Source: Ensifer adhaerens
GTDB lineage: Bacteria; Pseudomonadota; Alphaproteobacteria; Rhizobiales; Rhizobiaceae
Direction of reading: 5' to 3'
NCBI RefSeq assembly: GCF_000697965.2
Contig: NZ_CP015881.1
Coordinates: forward strand, 806,001 to 870,000
Length of the DNA: 64,000 nt
How positions within the stretch are numbered: position 1 is the stretch's first letter; every line of letters begins with the position of its first letter. The notes under the pieces were generated by a model. It was not told where the DNA came from. It saw only the letters and a list, made by a program, of their open reading frames with translations, and did not search any database. Positions 8,736 through 17,990 of this stretch are shown here, one piece after another. Position numbers and translations under genes: made by a program.

Positions 8736-9941
8736 ATGACAGTCGCCATCCCTGCCGTGACACGCCCGAAGACGCATCTGGCCGTCCTGGTCGTTCTCGG
8801 GGTCACCCATCTCCTCAACGACCTCATGCAGTCGCTGATCCCGGCCGCCTATCCGATCCTGAAGGACGCCTATGCGCTCGACTTCGTGCAGATCGGCATG
8901 ATCACCATGACCTTCCAGATTGCCGGGTCTCTGCTGCAGCCGGCGATCGGCATGGTCACGGACAAACACCCCGCCCCCTATTCGCCAGTCGTCGGGATGA
9001 TGTTCACGCTCTCGGGCCTGGTCAGCCTCGCCCTTGCCGATAGCTATGCCATGATCCTTGTCTCTGTCGCGCTGATCGGCATCGGGTCGTCCATTTTCCA
9101 CCCGGAAGCCACGCGCATGGCGCGCTATGCCGCCGGCGGCCGGCAGGGATTGGCGCAGGGACTGTTTCAGGTCGGCGGCCAGGCAGGCGGCGCACTCGGT
9201 CCGGTTTTTGCCGCGGTTATCATCGTTCCCTGGGGGCAGCCGAGCCTCGCCTGGTTCGCCGCCCTGGCGTTGCTGGCAATGGTGCTTCTCGCGTGGATCG
9301 GCGGCAAGCAGCGGGAGATCAGCGCCGCATTCATGGCGCTGCGGGCGGACAGCAAGAAGGCGGGCAGCATCCGCCACGCGCCGGCGACGATTGGCGCCGC
9401 TCTGGTGGTCCTGACGCTGCTGATGTTCACCAAGAACGCCTATGGCGAAAGTTTCCGCTCGTTCTACACCTTCTACCTCATGGAGAAGTTCGGCCTCTCC
9501 ATCCCTTCCGCACAGATGATGTTGTTCATCTTCCTGCTTGCCTCGGCCGCAGGCGCCCTGATCGGAGGGATTGTCGGCGATCGCATCGGACGCTACCGGA
9601 TCATCTGGATCTCGGTTCTAGGCCCGCTTCCGCTGACGCTGATCCTGCCACATGCCGATCTGTTCTGGACCGGCGTGCTGACGGTGATGATCAACCTCAT
9701 CATGGCAAGCGCCTTCGCATCGATCCTGATCTACGCCATCGAGCTGTTGCCGAACCGCATCGGGCTTATCGGCGGGCTGTTCTACGGCTTGAACTTCGGT
9801 CTCGGCGGCATTGCGGCAGCGCTTCTCGGGATACTGGCCGATAGCTACGGCGTCGAAACGGTCTATTATATCTGCTCGTTCCTTCCGCTTGCGGGGCTTC
9901 TCGCGTGGTTCCTCCCGAAGATCGAGGAAGGTCATTCTTGA
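8736..9941 (+). CDS. Fsr-type MFS transporter (fosmidomycin resistance family)
   Basis: Inner-membrane MFS protein of 401 residues resembling E. coli Fsr. Family hallmarks are HLLNDLMQSLIPAAYPIL near residue 25, which lines the first helix, and GIGSSIFHPEATRMARYA near residue 115. Twelve membrane helices are expected. Fsr exports fosmidomycin and can affect sensitivity to other small anionic compounds. The gene stands alone between two other exporters, with 265 bp upstream in which I see no gene. A hairpin at 9949-9978 follows immediately. Confidence 0.85.
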   Translation: MTVAIPAVTRPKTHLAVLVVLGVTHLLNDLMQSLIPAAYPILKDAYALDFVQIGMITMTFQIAGSLLQPAIGMVTDKHPAPYSPVVGMMFTLSGLVSLALADSYAMILVSVALIGIGSSIFHPEATRMARYAAGGRQGLAQGLFQVGGQAGGALGPVFAAVIIVPWGQPSLAWFAALALLAMVLLAWIGGKQREISAAFMALRADSKKAGSIRHAPATIGAALVVLTLLMFTKNAYGESFRSFYTFYLMEKFGLSIPSAQMMLFIFLLASAAGALIGGIVGDRIGRYRIIWISVLGPLPLTLILPHADLFWTGVLTVMINLIMASAFASILIYAIELLPNRIGLIGGLFYGLNFGLGGIAAALLGILADSYGVETVYYICSFLPLAGLLAWFLPKIEEGHS

Positions 9942-9948
9942 CGAACGT

Positions 9949-9978
9949 CTCCCGCTTTCTCGACGGAGAGAGCGGGAG
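9949..9978. terminator. hairpin after the Fsr-type gene
   Basis: Arms CTCCCGCT (9949-9956) and AGCGGGAG (9971-9978), with extra partial pairing inside the loop, begin 8 bp after the stop codon. There is no U-tract. Probable transcription terminator or 3'-end stabiliser. Confidence 0.45.
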
Positions 9979-10065
9979 AGGACATGCCCGATTGTGGGAT
10001 GACGCAACGCGTTTCATACTCGCCCTGCGTCGGCGGCGGCAGCGTTCTAAAGAGAGGATAATGAC

Positions 10066-10704
10066 ATGCATGAACTTGCAATTCTTGCCTCCATCCTGGG
10101 CGTCTTCCTGCTTGGAGCCATGAGCCCCGGGCCGAGCTTCATCGTGGTGTCGCGGATCGCGATCGCACGGTCCCGCGCCGATGGATTGATGGCAGCGGTC
10201 GGCATGGGCATTGGCGGCTTTTTCTTCGCCTGTATTGCGGTCGCCGGCCTGACGGCGATCCTTCTTCAGGTTGAATGGCTCAACATCCTCCTGAGGCTCG
10301 CCGGTGGCGCCTATCTCGTCTGGATCGGCATAAGCATCTGGCGGGCCGCACCGCAGAAGATAATGATTGCCGAGACACCCGCCGACCAGCCGAGCACGCT
10401 CTGGAAATCCCTGTTGCGGGGGCTCTTCGTTCAGATCTCCAACCCGAAGACGGCGATCTTCTACGCCTCGATGTTCGCCGCGCTGTTGCCGTCGCCGGCG
10501 CCTACCTGGATGCTTCTCGCCCTGCCCCCGCTGCTCTTCATCAACGAGTTCGCGTGGTACGCAATCGTCGCCCTCGGCTTTTCCTCCCACGGCCCGCGGA
10601 TCGTCTACCTGCGCTCCAAGACCTGGATCGACCGCGCCGCCGGCGCCGTGGTGGGCGCACTGGGGCTGAAGCTGATGACGGATAGCGCACGAACAATCGC
10701 CTGA
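10066..10704 (+). CDS. LysE/RhtB family amino-acid exporter
   Basis: Exporter of 212 residues with the LysE family signature near the N-terminus (GAMSPGPSFIVVSRIAI, residues 15-31), a conserved G..YL.W.G segment near residue 80 (GGAYLVWIG), and the NPKTAIFY motif near 127. Six hydrophobic segments are expected. Members expel amino acids such as homoserine, threonine, lysine or leucine. A good AGAGAGGA ribosome binding site precedes the ATG. It is convergent with a small membrane protein gene. Confidence 0.9.
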   Translation: MHELAILASILGVFLLGAMSPGPSFIVVSRIAIARSRADGLMAAVGMGIGGFFFACIAVAGLTAILLQVEWLNILLRLAGGAYLVWIGISIWRAAPQKIMIAETPADQPSTLWKSLLRGLFVQISNPKTAIFYASMFAALLPSPAPTWMLLALPPLLFINEFAWYAIVALGFSSHGPRIVYLRSKTWIDRAAGAVVGALGLKLMTDSARTIA

Positions 10705-10768
10705 CGGCGCTTGTTCGCAGCGTTGCCTTATCCGAACGACCGGCGCGGCCGCCGGCACCTAAATCCGA

Positions 10769-11254
10769 TCACCGGACGGGACGCCGCAACAGGGCGAGCG
10801 TATTCAGCGCGGTGATGACGGCGAGCGGGAATTGGGCGATCCCCGTCAATTCAAAAAGCAAATTATCCGGCAACCGGTACACGGGCTCGGGAAACAGGGA
10901 CCGTGCTGCATCTGTTCCGAAGCCGAAATAGGCGGCGTTCTTGACCACATGGTTCCAGCCTCCCTCGTAGATGCCGATCATTGCGACCGGAAAGGCGAGC
11001 ACGACAAGGGCGGCCAGCCAGGTCGCGACACGTCCAGCTGTGGTCCCGCTCCTCGACCGGCCAACGAACAGGGCGGCCACAATGACTATTGCCGCCGGCA
11101 CGGCCAACTGGACGATATGGAGACGCCACGGTGTTTCATAGATGTAGGCGCCATAGGCGTGATGCAGGCTCGTCAGGGTGAGCAGGAAAAGCGCGCAGGC
11201 ACCCGCTTTTCGAAATGGGGAAGAGAGAGGGGACGTTGCAGAAAGCGCAACCAT
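10769..11254 (-). CDS. small integral membrane protein, unknown function
   Basis: Hypothetical protein of 161 residues with about four hydrophobic segments (ALFLLTLTSLHH; LAVPAAIVIVAALFV; VATWLAALVVLAFPVAMIGIY; IAQFPLAVITALNTLALL) and a conserved-looking EGGWNHVVKNAAYFGFG loop, where the His and aromatic residues could matter. I chose the ATG at 11254; the open frame continues to 11467, but that part overlaps the TetR gene on the other strand. It is divergent from that TetR regulator with about 140 bp between the starts, so it is the probable target gene. Confidence 0.75.
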   Translation of the reverse strand: MVALSATSPLSSPFRKAGACALFLLTLTSLHHAYGAYIYETPWRLHIVQLAVPAAIVIVAALFVGRSRSGTTAGRVATWLAALVVLAFPVAMIGIYEGGWNHVVKNAAYFGFGTDAARSLFPEPVYRLPDNLLFELTGIAQFPLAVITALNTLALLRRPVR

Positions 11255-11393
11255 GGCTGTTCCTCGATGTTGACTAGACGACATTCGGCTAGCACGATCC
11301 GGAACACGGTGTTCGGAAGTTGCGAAACAGTAGGGCGCCTCGTGTACCGAATGGGACTGCAACGCGCGCTCGTTCGGAAAAAGGAGAACAAAC

Positions 11394-11987
11394 TTGCCGA
11401 TCGATCGACGCGTGGCCCGAACGCGCACGGCGCTCTGTGAAGCTCTTCTCGCCTTGATACGCCGCAAGCACTACGAACTGATCACCGTCGAAGACATCCT
11501 GACCGAGGCGAATATCGGGCGGTCGACGTTCTATGCGCACTTCACGTCGAAAGACGACCTTCTGAAACGCAGTCTGGAGCGTCTGCGCGATCTGCTGGTG
11601 ACTGCAAAAGACAAGACGATCTCATCGCCACGCGAGCGGGAGCGAGAAGAGGCGTGGGATCCCAGCCGCGCCTTGTTCGAGCATGTCGCCGAACACGCGG
11701 ACATCCAGGTCGCACTTGCCGGCGGACGCGGAGGCGGCATCGTTCGCGATGCGGTTGACGGGGTGCTTGCGGAGGTCCTTCGCCAGTCGCTCCCCGCCAC
11801 GATGCATGCCGCTCTTCCGCGTGACCTCGTGATCCGTCACATGGTCTCCACGTTCAACGCCGTTCTGCGCTGGTGGCTGGAGGAGCGACCGGAAATGCCT
11901 CCCCGGGAAGTCGACGCTGCGTTCCGAAAACTTGTACTTGATGGTCTGCCGCCGGAGACATGCCGGCCCTTCATCATGACGTCGTGA
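11394..11987 (+). CDS. TetR/AcrR-family transcriptional regulator
   Basis: TetR regulator of 197 residues. The helix-turn-helix (ELITVEDILTEANIGRSTFYAHF) spans residues 28-50. The C-terminal domain contains an HMVSTFNAVLRWWLEE stretch typical of the TetR_C_8-like group found near small membrane proteins. Translation starts at TTG, supported by AAGGAG 9 nt upstream. It is divergent from the 161-residue membrane protein gene and most likely represses it and itself. Confidence 0.85.
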   Translation: MPIDRRVARTRTALCEALLALIRRKHYELITVEDILTEANIGRSTFYAHFTSKDDLLKRSLERLRDLLVTAKDKTISSPREREREEAWDPSRALFEHVAEHADIQVALAGGRGGGIVRDAVDGVLAEVLRQSLPATMHAALPRDLVIRHMVSTFNAVLRWWLEERPEMPPREVDAAFRKLVLDGLPPETCRPFIMTS

Positions 11988-12060
11988 CCGACAGCCTGCG
12001 CGGCAACCGAGCTTTGCTCCGCCGCGAACACGAAGGATTCGCTGCGAGAAGATCGTGCGC

Positions 12061-12525
12061 CTAGTTGGCGCACAGCATTCGGGCGTCGAAAGCGCTTTGC
12101 TCTTTGTTGAAGCGCACTGCGATGGCCTTCTTCAAACCATCCGGGTGCACTTGAAGCACGCCGTCGGCCTGGCCGGTTTCGGCAGGGGTCTCGATCTGCC
12201 GATAGTTCACGAGGCCGGGCACGAGATCCACCTGCTCGACATAGCCCGGCACTTCGAAGCTATAGACGATGTCCGTCGAGACGAGTTCGAGGTTCACCAC
12301 CGCGCCGGCGGGAAGCGTGAACCGAGCGCCAACGGCGCATTGGACGGAGGGATCATCTTCGAGACGTTGGCCTGGCTTGCGGTATTCGAGCGTGAGCGCG
12401 CCCTTATCCGCCCTCAATAGGATCGTGAGATCATCGTCTGGCGACGCGGCCTCCTCTGCCGTTGCCTTACCCGACGATACGAAGGCCATGGTAAGAAAGA
12501 AGATGATCCTTGACGCCCAAGTCAT
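12061..12525 (-). CDS. secreted COX2-like cupredoxin-fold protein without copper ligands
   Basis: Protein of 154 residues with a signal peptide (residues 1-23, cleavage near ATA-EE). The central part (LPAGAVVNLELVSTDIVYSFEVPGY followed by VDLVPG) matches the periplasmic cupredoxin domain of cytochrome c oxidase subunit II, but the CuA ligand motif (Cys-x3-Cys, His, Met) is missing. It is therefore unlikely to transfer electrons and may be a structural or assembly relative. It follows pta in the same direction after 116 bp, but membership in the taurine operon is doubtful. Confidence 0.65.
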   Translation of the reverse strand: MTWASRIIFFLTMAFVSSGKATAEEAASPDDDLTILLRADKGALTLEYRKPGQRLEDDPSVQCAVGARFTLPAGAVVNLELVSTDIVYSFEVPGYVEQVDLVPGLVNYRQIETPAETGQADGVLQVHPDGLKKAIAVRFNKEQSAFDARMLCAN

Positions 12526-12641
12526 TGTTCGGTCTCTCCTTTAGATCGGCAGTCGATAGACCGCCGATGGTCCAATTCGACCCAAAGGTGATAGCTTTGA
12601 CAGGCTCAACCGGCAAGGCGGTTCGCTGTCACTTGCGCGAC

Positions 12642-13652
12642 TTAGCCGGTCGACTGCCCGCCCGACGCCTGAACGACGGTGACGGCGATCATGTGGAAGA
12701 CGTCGTCGGCGTTGCAGCCGCGCGAGAGATCGTTGGCAGGCTTCGCAAGCCCCTGCAGGATCGGGCCGATGGCGGTGGCGCCGCCGATGCGCTGGGCGAT
12801 CTTGTAGCCGATGTTTGCCGCGTCGAGGTTGGGGAAGACAAAGACATTGGCCTCGCCATGCAGCGCCGATTGCGGCGCCTTTGCCGCGCTGACGGCCTCG
12901 ACAAAAGCGGTGTCGAATTGCAATTCCCCGTCGATCACCAATCCCGGCGCTGAGGCATGGGCCAGGCGCGTCGCCTCCACCACCTTCGAAACGCGCTCAT
13001 GCGCGGCACTGCCGGCCGTCGAGAACGAGAGCATCGCCACCTTCGCCGGTTTGCCGGAGAGCGCCTCGTAGGAGCGTGCCGAGGTCACGGCGATATCGGC
13101 AAGGCCGGTGGCGTCAGGATCCACAACCAACCCGCAATCGGCGAAAACGAAGGCGCCCTTCTTTTCGTGGTGCGGCGCGCAGAGCATCATCAGGAAGAAG
13201 CTCGACACCAGTCCGACATCCGGTGCCCGGCCGATGGTCTGGAGTGCGGCGCGCACGGTATCGGCGGTAGTGGCGACAGCGCCCCCGACCGTTCCGTCTG
13301 CCTGATCCTCGCGGACCATCATGGCCGCAAAGACAAGAGGCGAGCGTACGGCTGCTGCCGCGGCCGCTTCGTCGACACCCTTGCTACGACGGAGATCGTG
13401 GTAGGCAACGGCAAGGTGCTCAGTCAGCGCAGACGAAGTCGGATCCTCGATGCGGATTTCGTCTGGTGCGCCGCCGGCAGCGTGCAACTCCTCCGCGACG
13501 ATTTTCCTGTCGCCGACGAGCGTGATCTTGGCGATACCGGCGCGCACGGCGCGCAAGGCGCCTTCGACGATGCGTGGGTCTTCGCCCTCGGCGAGCACGA
13601 TATGGCGCGGGGCGGCTTTAGCGGCCTCGATAATGCGATCGAGCGGTTTCAT
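12642..13652 (-). CDS. pta: phosphate acetyltransferase
   Basis: Short-form Pta of 336 residues, catalysing acetyl phosphate + CoA to acetyl-CoA + phosphate in the cytoplasm. It has the PTA_PTB fold with typical blocks (VLAEGEDPRIVEGA at the start; ADGTVGGAVATTADTVRA near 118; GELQFDTAFV near 242; NVFVFPNLDAANIGYKIAQR near 268). In this setting it converts the acetyl phosphate released by Xsc into acetyl-CoA and completes taurine carbon assimilation. It is last in the operon; its ATG overlaps the stop of the exporter gene by one base (TGATG). Confidence 0.95.
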   Translation of the reverse strand: MKPLDRIIEAAKAAPRHIVLAEGEDPRIVEGALRAVRAGIAKITLVGDRKIVAEELHAAGGAPDEIRIEDPTSSALTEHLAVAYHDLRRSKGVDEAAAAAAVRSPLVFAAMMVREDQADGTVGGAVATTADTVRAALQTIGRAPDVGLVSSFFLMMLCAPHHEKKGAFVFADCGLVVDPDATGLADIAVTSARSYEALSGKPAKVAMLSFSTAGSAAHERVSKVVEATRLAHASAPGLVIDGELQFDTAFVEAVSAAKAPQSALHGEANVFVFPNLDAANIGYKIAQRIGGATAIGPILQGLAKPANDLSRGCNADDVFHMIAVTVVQASGGQSTG

Positions 13653-14689
13653 CAGGCGTGCCCCAGATAGTGAATGCCGACGAGGATGAAGAGAGCGATG
13701 AAGACGGTTTCGGCGACGATCAGCGCGACGGCGTCGCCACCGACATCGAGCACGCGGCGAAGCGACGTGCGCATGCCGACGGCGACGATGCCGGCAAGCA
13801 GCGCCCAGCGCGACGTTTCCATGCCGGCCTTGGCCACCAGTTCCGGCACGAAACCGAAGGAATTCAGCGCTGCAAAGATCAGGAAGGCGACGACGAAGCC
13901 GGGCAAGAGCGGCGGGCGCTTACCGGTCTCGCCCTCAGGCTGCGGTACTTTGCGCAGTGACAGCGAAAAGATGAGCACGACCGGCGCCAGCATGGTGACG
14001 CGGATCAGCTTGACGAGCGTCGCCGTTTCGCCCGCCTCCGGCGAGACCGAGAAGCCTGCGCCGACGACCTGCGCGACGTCATGGATGGTGCCACCGAAGA
14101 AGATGCCCGTGGCGCGCGCGTCGAGCCCCATGGTCTGGGCGAGGATCGGATAGGCAATCATCGCAAGTGTCGAGAGCACGGTGACCGAAAGCACGGTGAA
14201 GATCAGGTTGCGCTCGGAGAACTCGTTCTTGGGAAGAACGGCTGCGATCGCCATCGCTGCAGACGCTCCGCAGATTGCGACCGAACCGCTGGTGATAAGC
14301 GCCAGCCGCCAGCCACGCCCGAGAAGCTTTGCGGCAAGCAGGCCGAAGCCGATGGTCGCGGCGATGGCTGAGATGAGGAGCAGGATCGTGCTTGCGCCAA
14401 GCCCGATGAGGAGGTCGACGCTGATGCGCATGCCGAGCAGCGCCACACCGATGCGCAGCACCTTCTTGGCACAGAAATCGATGCCGGCGACGCAACGCCC
14501 TTCCTCGGACAGAAAGTGAAAGGCGATGCCGAGCAGGAGCGCCATGAGCATGGCCGGCGCGCCGTAGTGGTCGGAAAGGAATTGGGCAGCGACGGCCACC
14601 GCCGCGGTAACGGCAAAGCCAGGCCAGTAGGCCGCAAAGCCGGAGGGCACGCTTCGGAAGCGTTCGTGGACGGAGGCGACGAAGGTCAT
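13652..14689 (-). CDS. YeiH-family putative sulfate exporter
   Basis: Integral membrane protein of 345 residues from the UPF0324/YeiH family with about ten hydrophobic segments. The motifs FGGTIHDVAQVVGAG (near 210) and CGASAAMAIAAVL (near 150) are typical. In taurine- and cysteate-degrading bacteria, members of this family accompany xsc (the protein called TauZ in Paracoccus) and are proposed to export sulfate formed from the released sulfite. Its position between xsc and pta, translationally coupled to pta, supports that role here. Transport has not been shown for this protein. Confidence 0.85.
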   Translation of the reverse strand: MTFVASVHERFRSVPSGFAAYWPGFAVTAAVAVAAQFLSDHYGAPAMLMALLLGIAFHFLSEEGRCVAGIDFCAKKVLRIGVALLGMRISVDLLIGLGASTILLLISAIAATIGFGLLAAKLLGRGWRLALITSGSVAICGASAAMAIAAVLPKNEFSERNLIFTVLSVTVLSTLAMIAYPILAQTMGLDARATGIFFGGTIHDVAQVVGAGFSVSPEAGETATLVKLIRVTMLAPVVLIFSLSLRKVPQPEGETGKRPPLLPGFVVAFLIFAALNSFGFVPELVAKAGMETSRWALLAGIVAVGMRTSLRRVLDVGGDAVALIVAETVFIALFILVGIHYLGHA

Positions 14690-14761
14690 GGTTCTGTTCC
14701 GGTCATCTGCGGGAGGCTTCGCCCCGCCCGGGTACCGGGCGGGGCTTGACGTAATCGAGGA

Positions 14762-16537
14762 TCAGGCCCGCTTCTGGGGACGCATGTCGGCGCGATCGAT
14801 ACCGGCAACGGGCACCGGCTTCTTCATCGCGTCTCGGCGGAAGGGTTCGCCGAGCTCCTGGTTGAGGATGACTTCGATGAAGGTTGTCACGCCCTTCTTC
14901 TGGTCGGCGATCGCAGTGGACAGGGCTTCGGTGAGAGCTGCGGTCGTGTTGACCGCCACGCCCTTCAGGCCGCAGCCTTCCGCCACCTTGGCGTAGGAGA
15001 GGTTGGGGTTGAGCTCCGTGCCGACGAAGTTGTTGGCGTACCAGAGCGTCGTGTTGCGCTTTTCGGCACCCCATTGGTAGTTGCGGAAGATCACCATCGT
15101 TATCGCCGGCCATCCCTCGCGGCCGATCGAGCCCATCTCGTTCATCGAGATGCCGAAGGCACCGTCACCGGCAAAACCGACCACTGGCACATCAGGGCAA
15201 CCGATCTTGGCGCCGACGATCGACGGGAAACCGTAGCCGCAGGGGCCGAACATGCCCGGCGCCAGATATTTGCGGCCCGCTTCGAAGGTCGGATAGGCAT
15301 TGCCGATCGCGCAGTTGTTGCCGATGTCGGTGGAGATGATCGCTTCCTTCGGCAGGGCCGCCTGGATCGCACGCCAGGCCTGGCGCGGTGACATGCGGTT
15401 CGGCTCGCGCGAGCGTGCGCTTTCGTTCCATTCCGTGCCCGGATCGTCGTCCTCGTGATCCATCGAGGAGAGTTGCTGCTGCCAGGCCGAGCGGGTCTGG
15501 TGGATCGCGGCCTTGCGCTCCTCGCGGCCGGCATCGCCGGCAGACGGTGAGAGCAGCTCCAGGATCTGGCGGGCGACCTGCTTGGCATCGCCGCAGATGC
15601 CGACCGACACCTTCTTGGTAAGCCCGATCCGGTCGGCGTTGATGTCGACCTGGATGATCGAGGCGTTCTTCGGCCAGTAGTCGATGCCGTAGCCCGGAAG
15701 CGTCGAGAACGGATTGAGCCTCGTGCCGAGCGCCAAGACAACATCGGCCTTGGAGATCAGCTCCATCGCAGCCTTCGAGCCGTTGTAGCCGAGCGGGCCG
15801 ACCGACAGGCGATGGCTCCCCGGGAAGGCGTCATTGTGCTGGTAGCCGCAGCAGACTGGCGCGTCGAGACGCTCGGCGAGCTTCATGGAATCGGAGATGG
15901 CATTGCCGATGACGACGCCGGCGCCGTTGAGAATGACCGGGAATTTTGCCTCGGACAAAAGCTTGGCCGCTTCGGCAATCGCCTGCGGGCCACCAGCCGG
16001 GCGCTCGAAGCGAACGATCGCCGGCAAGTCGACGTCAATCACCTGCGTCCAGTAGTCGCGCGGAATGTTGATCTGCGCCGGCGCACAGCCGCGCCAGGCC
16101 TTTTCGATCACCCGGTTGAGGACTTCAGGGATACGCGAGGGATCGCGTACTTCTTCCTGGTAGCAGACCATCTCCTCGAACATCGCCATCTGGTCGACTT
16201 CCTGGAAACCGCCCTGCCCGATCGTCTTGTTGGCCGCCTGCGGCGTGACCATCAGAAGCGGCGTGTGGTTCCAGTAGGCGGTCTTGATCGCGGTGATGAA
16301 GCCGGTGACGCCGGGGCCGTTCTGGCCGATCGCAACCGACATCGTGCCCGTGGCGCGGCTGAAGCCGTCGGCCATCATGCCGGCATTGGTCTCATGGGCG
16401 CAGTCCCAGAATTTGATGCCGGCCTTCGGGAACAGGTCCGACACCGGCATCATGGCCGAGCCGATGATGCCGAAGGCATGTTCGAGGCCATGCATCTGAA
16501 GAACTTTGACGAAGGCTTCCTCGGTGGTCATTTTCAT
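14762..16537 (-). CDS. xsc: sulfoacetaldehyde acetyltransferase
   Basis: Thiamine-diphosphate enzyme of 591 residues that converts sulfoacetaldehyde plus phosphate into acetyl phosphate and sulfite. The catalytic-type Glu is in CAHETNAG near residue 49, and the diphosphate-binding GDGAFG motif lies near 455. The Xsc-specific N-terminus (TEEAFVKVLQMHGLEHAFGI) and QGGFQEVDQM separate it from acetolactate synthase. It is the key desulfonation step of the taurine operon. The ATG at 16537 has an AAGGA site 8 nt upstream; an ATG two codons later is also possible. Confidence 0.97.
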   Translation of the reverse strand: MKMTTEEAFVKVLQMHGLEHAFGIIGSAMMPVSDLFPKAGIKFWDCAHETNAGMMADGFSRATGTMSVAIGQNGPGVTGFITAIKTAYWNHTPLLMVTPQAANKTIGQGGFQEVDQMAMFEEMVCYQEEVRDPSRIPEVLNRVIEKAWRGCAPAQINIPRDYWTQVIDVDLPAIVRFERPAGGPQAIAEAAKLLSEAKFPVILNGAGVVIGNAISDSMKLAERLDAPVCCGYQHNDAFPGSHRLSVGPLGYNGSKAAMELISKADVVLALGTRLNPFSTLPGYGIDYWPKNASIIQVDINADRIGLTKKVSVGICGDAKQVARQILELLSPSAGDAGREERKAAIHQTRSAWQQQLSSMDHEDDDPGTEWNESARSREPNRMSPRQAWRAIQAALPKEAIISTDIGNNCAIGNAYPTFEAGRKYLAPGMFGPCGYGFPSIVGAKIGCPDVPVVGFAGDGAFGISMNEMGSIGREGWPAITMVIFRNYQWGAEKRNTTLWYANNFVGTELNPNLSYAKVAEGCGLKGVAVNTTAALTEALSTAIADQKKGVTTFIEVILNQELGEPFRRDAMKKPVPVAGIDRADMRPQKRA

Positions 16538-16571
16538 GGGGTGGTTCCTTTCCTGGTATTATTTCAGAGAG

Positions 16572-17972
16572 TTAGAGGATCTCGTCACGGAGGTAGTACC
16601 AGCGGTACATTCCCCATTGGCCGAGCCGTCGGAACGGCGTCAGAAGCCCGTGGCCCGGCAGAGGCGAAGTGAAGATGGGAAGGTCGAGGCCGCCGCCTTT
16701 GCCGGCGACCATCTGGGCCATGCGACGGCCGGCCTGGGCGGAATACATCACGCCGTTGCCGCCATAGCCCATGGCGTAGAACAGCCTCTGGCTCCGGTCC
16801 GGCTGGAAGATGCGCGGCATCATGTCGTGGCTGACATCCACCCACCCCCACCAGGAGTAGTCGATGTCGATGCCGCGGAGTGCCGGGAACTTGCGGTAGA
16901 GACCGGCAAGCAGAAGCTCGAGATGCTTCGGATTGCTCGCGTCGCGTCCGGTGATGGCGCTGCGGCTGCCGATCTGCACCCGGCCATCCGGCAGCATGCG
17001 ATAGTAGTGACGCAGCGTCCGCGTATCAGTGAGCGGGATGCGCGCCTTGAAGTTCAGCGCCTTCTGCTCGCTTTCCGTCAGCGGCCGAGTGACGATCGAG
17101 TTCGACAGGATAGGCATCAGTCGGTGGCGGGTGAGCGCGTTCATGCCGGGTGACGTGTAGCCGGCCGTCGCAATGCAGACGGCACGCGCCCGCACCGTTC
17201 CGCCAGGCGTCGTCAGGTAATGCATGCCGCCCTTGGCGGTGCAATCAAGCACCGGGCTCGACGTATGCACCTTTGCCCCCAGCTTGCGGGCAAGCCTGAG
17301 GTAGCCGAAGGCGAGCTTGGCGGCATGGATGCCCATGCCATCGGGCTCATACATCGCCCCGCGTGCTTCCTCGTCGCGAACGAAATCGCGGTGGATCTCG
17401 TCGCGCGAGACCATGCGGGCGCGATAGCCGAAGGTATCGTTGAGAACGCGAACCTCGCTTTGCAGCGCCGGCAGCATCTTGTCGCGGTGGGCGATATAGA
17501 GATGGCCGCCATCCTGCGGATCGCAGTCGATTTCGGGCTCGCGGACGAGAGAGCGAAAGAGGTCGAAACCCTCGGAAATCTCCGCATGCATCTTGCGGGC
17601 AACGTCCACGCCCCAGCGGGCGATCCATTGCGAGCGCTTCAGGCGGCCGGCGGAAATCTGTGCCTGCCCGCCGTTGCGGGTGCTGCAGCCCCAGGCGACG
17701 CCATTGGCCTCCAGAACCGCTGCCTTGATGCCGTGCTCGCGCGCCAGATGAATGGCGCAGGAGAGACCGGTATAGCCGGACCCGATGATCGCAACATCGA
17801 CATCGATATCGCCCGTGATCGGACCGTCGTCCTCCGGTTCGGGACCGGCGGTGCCGATCCAGTAGGTCGGCGCATAGTCCTTGCCCGTGCCGGGGCTGCG
17901 GGCATGGTTGGGGTCATAGGCCGGGTCAAACGGCTCTCTTTCAGGCTTCAAGGGTGTGGCGCGCAGTTGCAT
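16572..17972 (-). CDS. tauY: taurine dehydrogenase large subunit, FAD-dependent
   Basis: FAD-dependent oxidoreductase of the DAO/GlcD-like fold, 466 residues. The dinucleotide motif VAIIGSGYTGLSCAIHLAREHG is at residues 60-81, followed by STRNGGQ, a common FAD-contact motif. The C-terminal GYGGNGV motif near 412 closes the flavin site. Members in taurine operons deaminate taurine to sulfoacetaldehyde and pass electrons to the respiratory chain. Its neighbours tauX upstream and xsc downstream make the assignment firm, although the large subunit alone resembles gamma-glutamylputrescine oxidases. An 18-nt gap separates it from tauX. Confidence 0.88.
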   Translation of the reverse strand: MQLRATPLKPEREPFDPAYDPNHARSPGTGKDYAPTYWIGTAGPEPEDDGPITGDIDVDVAIIGSGYTGLSCAIHLAREHGIKAAVLEANGVAWGCSTRNGGQAQISAGRLKRSQWIARWGVDVARKMHAEISEGFDLFRSLVREPEIDCDPQDGGHLYIAHRDKMLPALQSEVRVLNDTFGYRARMVSRDEIHRDFVRDEEARGAMYEPDGMGIHAAKLAFGYLRLARKLGAKVHTSSPVLDCTAKGGMHYLTTPGGTVRARAVCIATAGYTSPGMNALTRHRLMPILSNSIVTRPLTESEQKALNFKARIPLTDTRTLRHYYRMLPDGRVQIGSRSAITGRDASNPKHLELLLAGLYRKFPALRGIDIDYSWWGWVDVSHDMMPRIFQPDRSQRLFYAMGYGGNGVMYSAQAGRRMAQMVAGKGGGLDLPIFTSPLPGHGLLTPFRRLGQWGMYRWYYLRDEIL

Positions 17973-17990
17973 GGCTCTAGCTCCAGGCCA

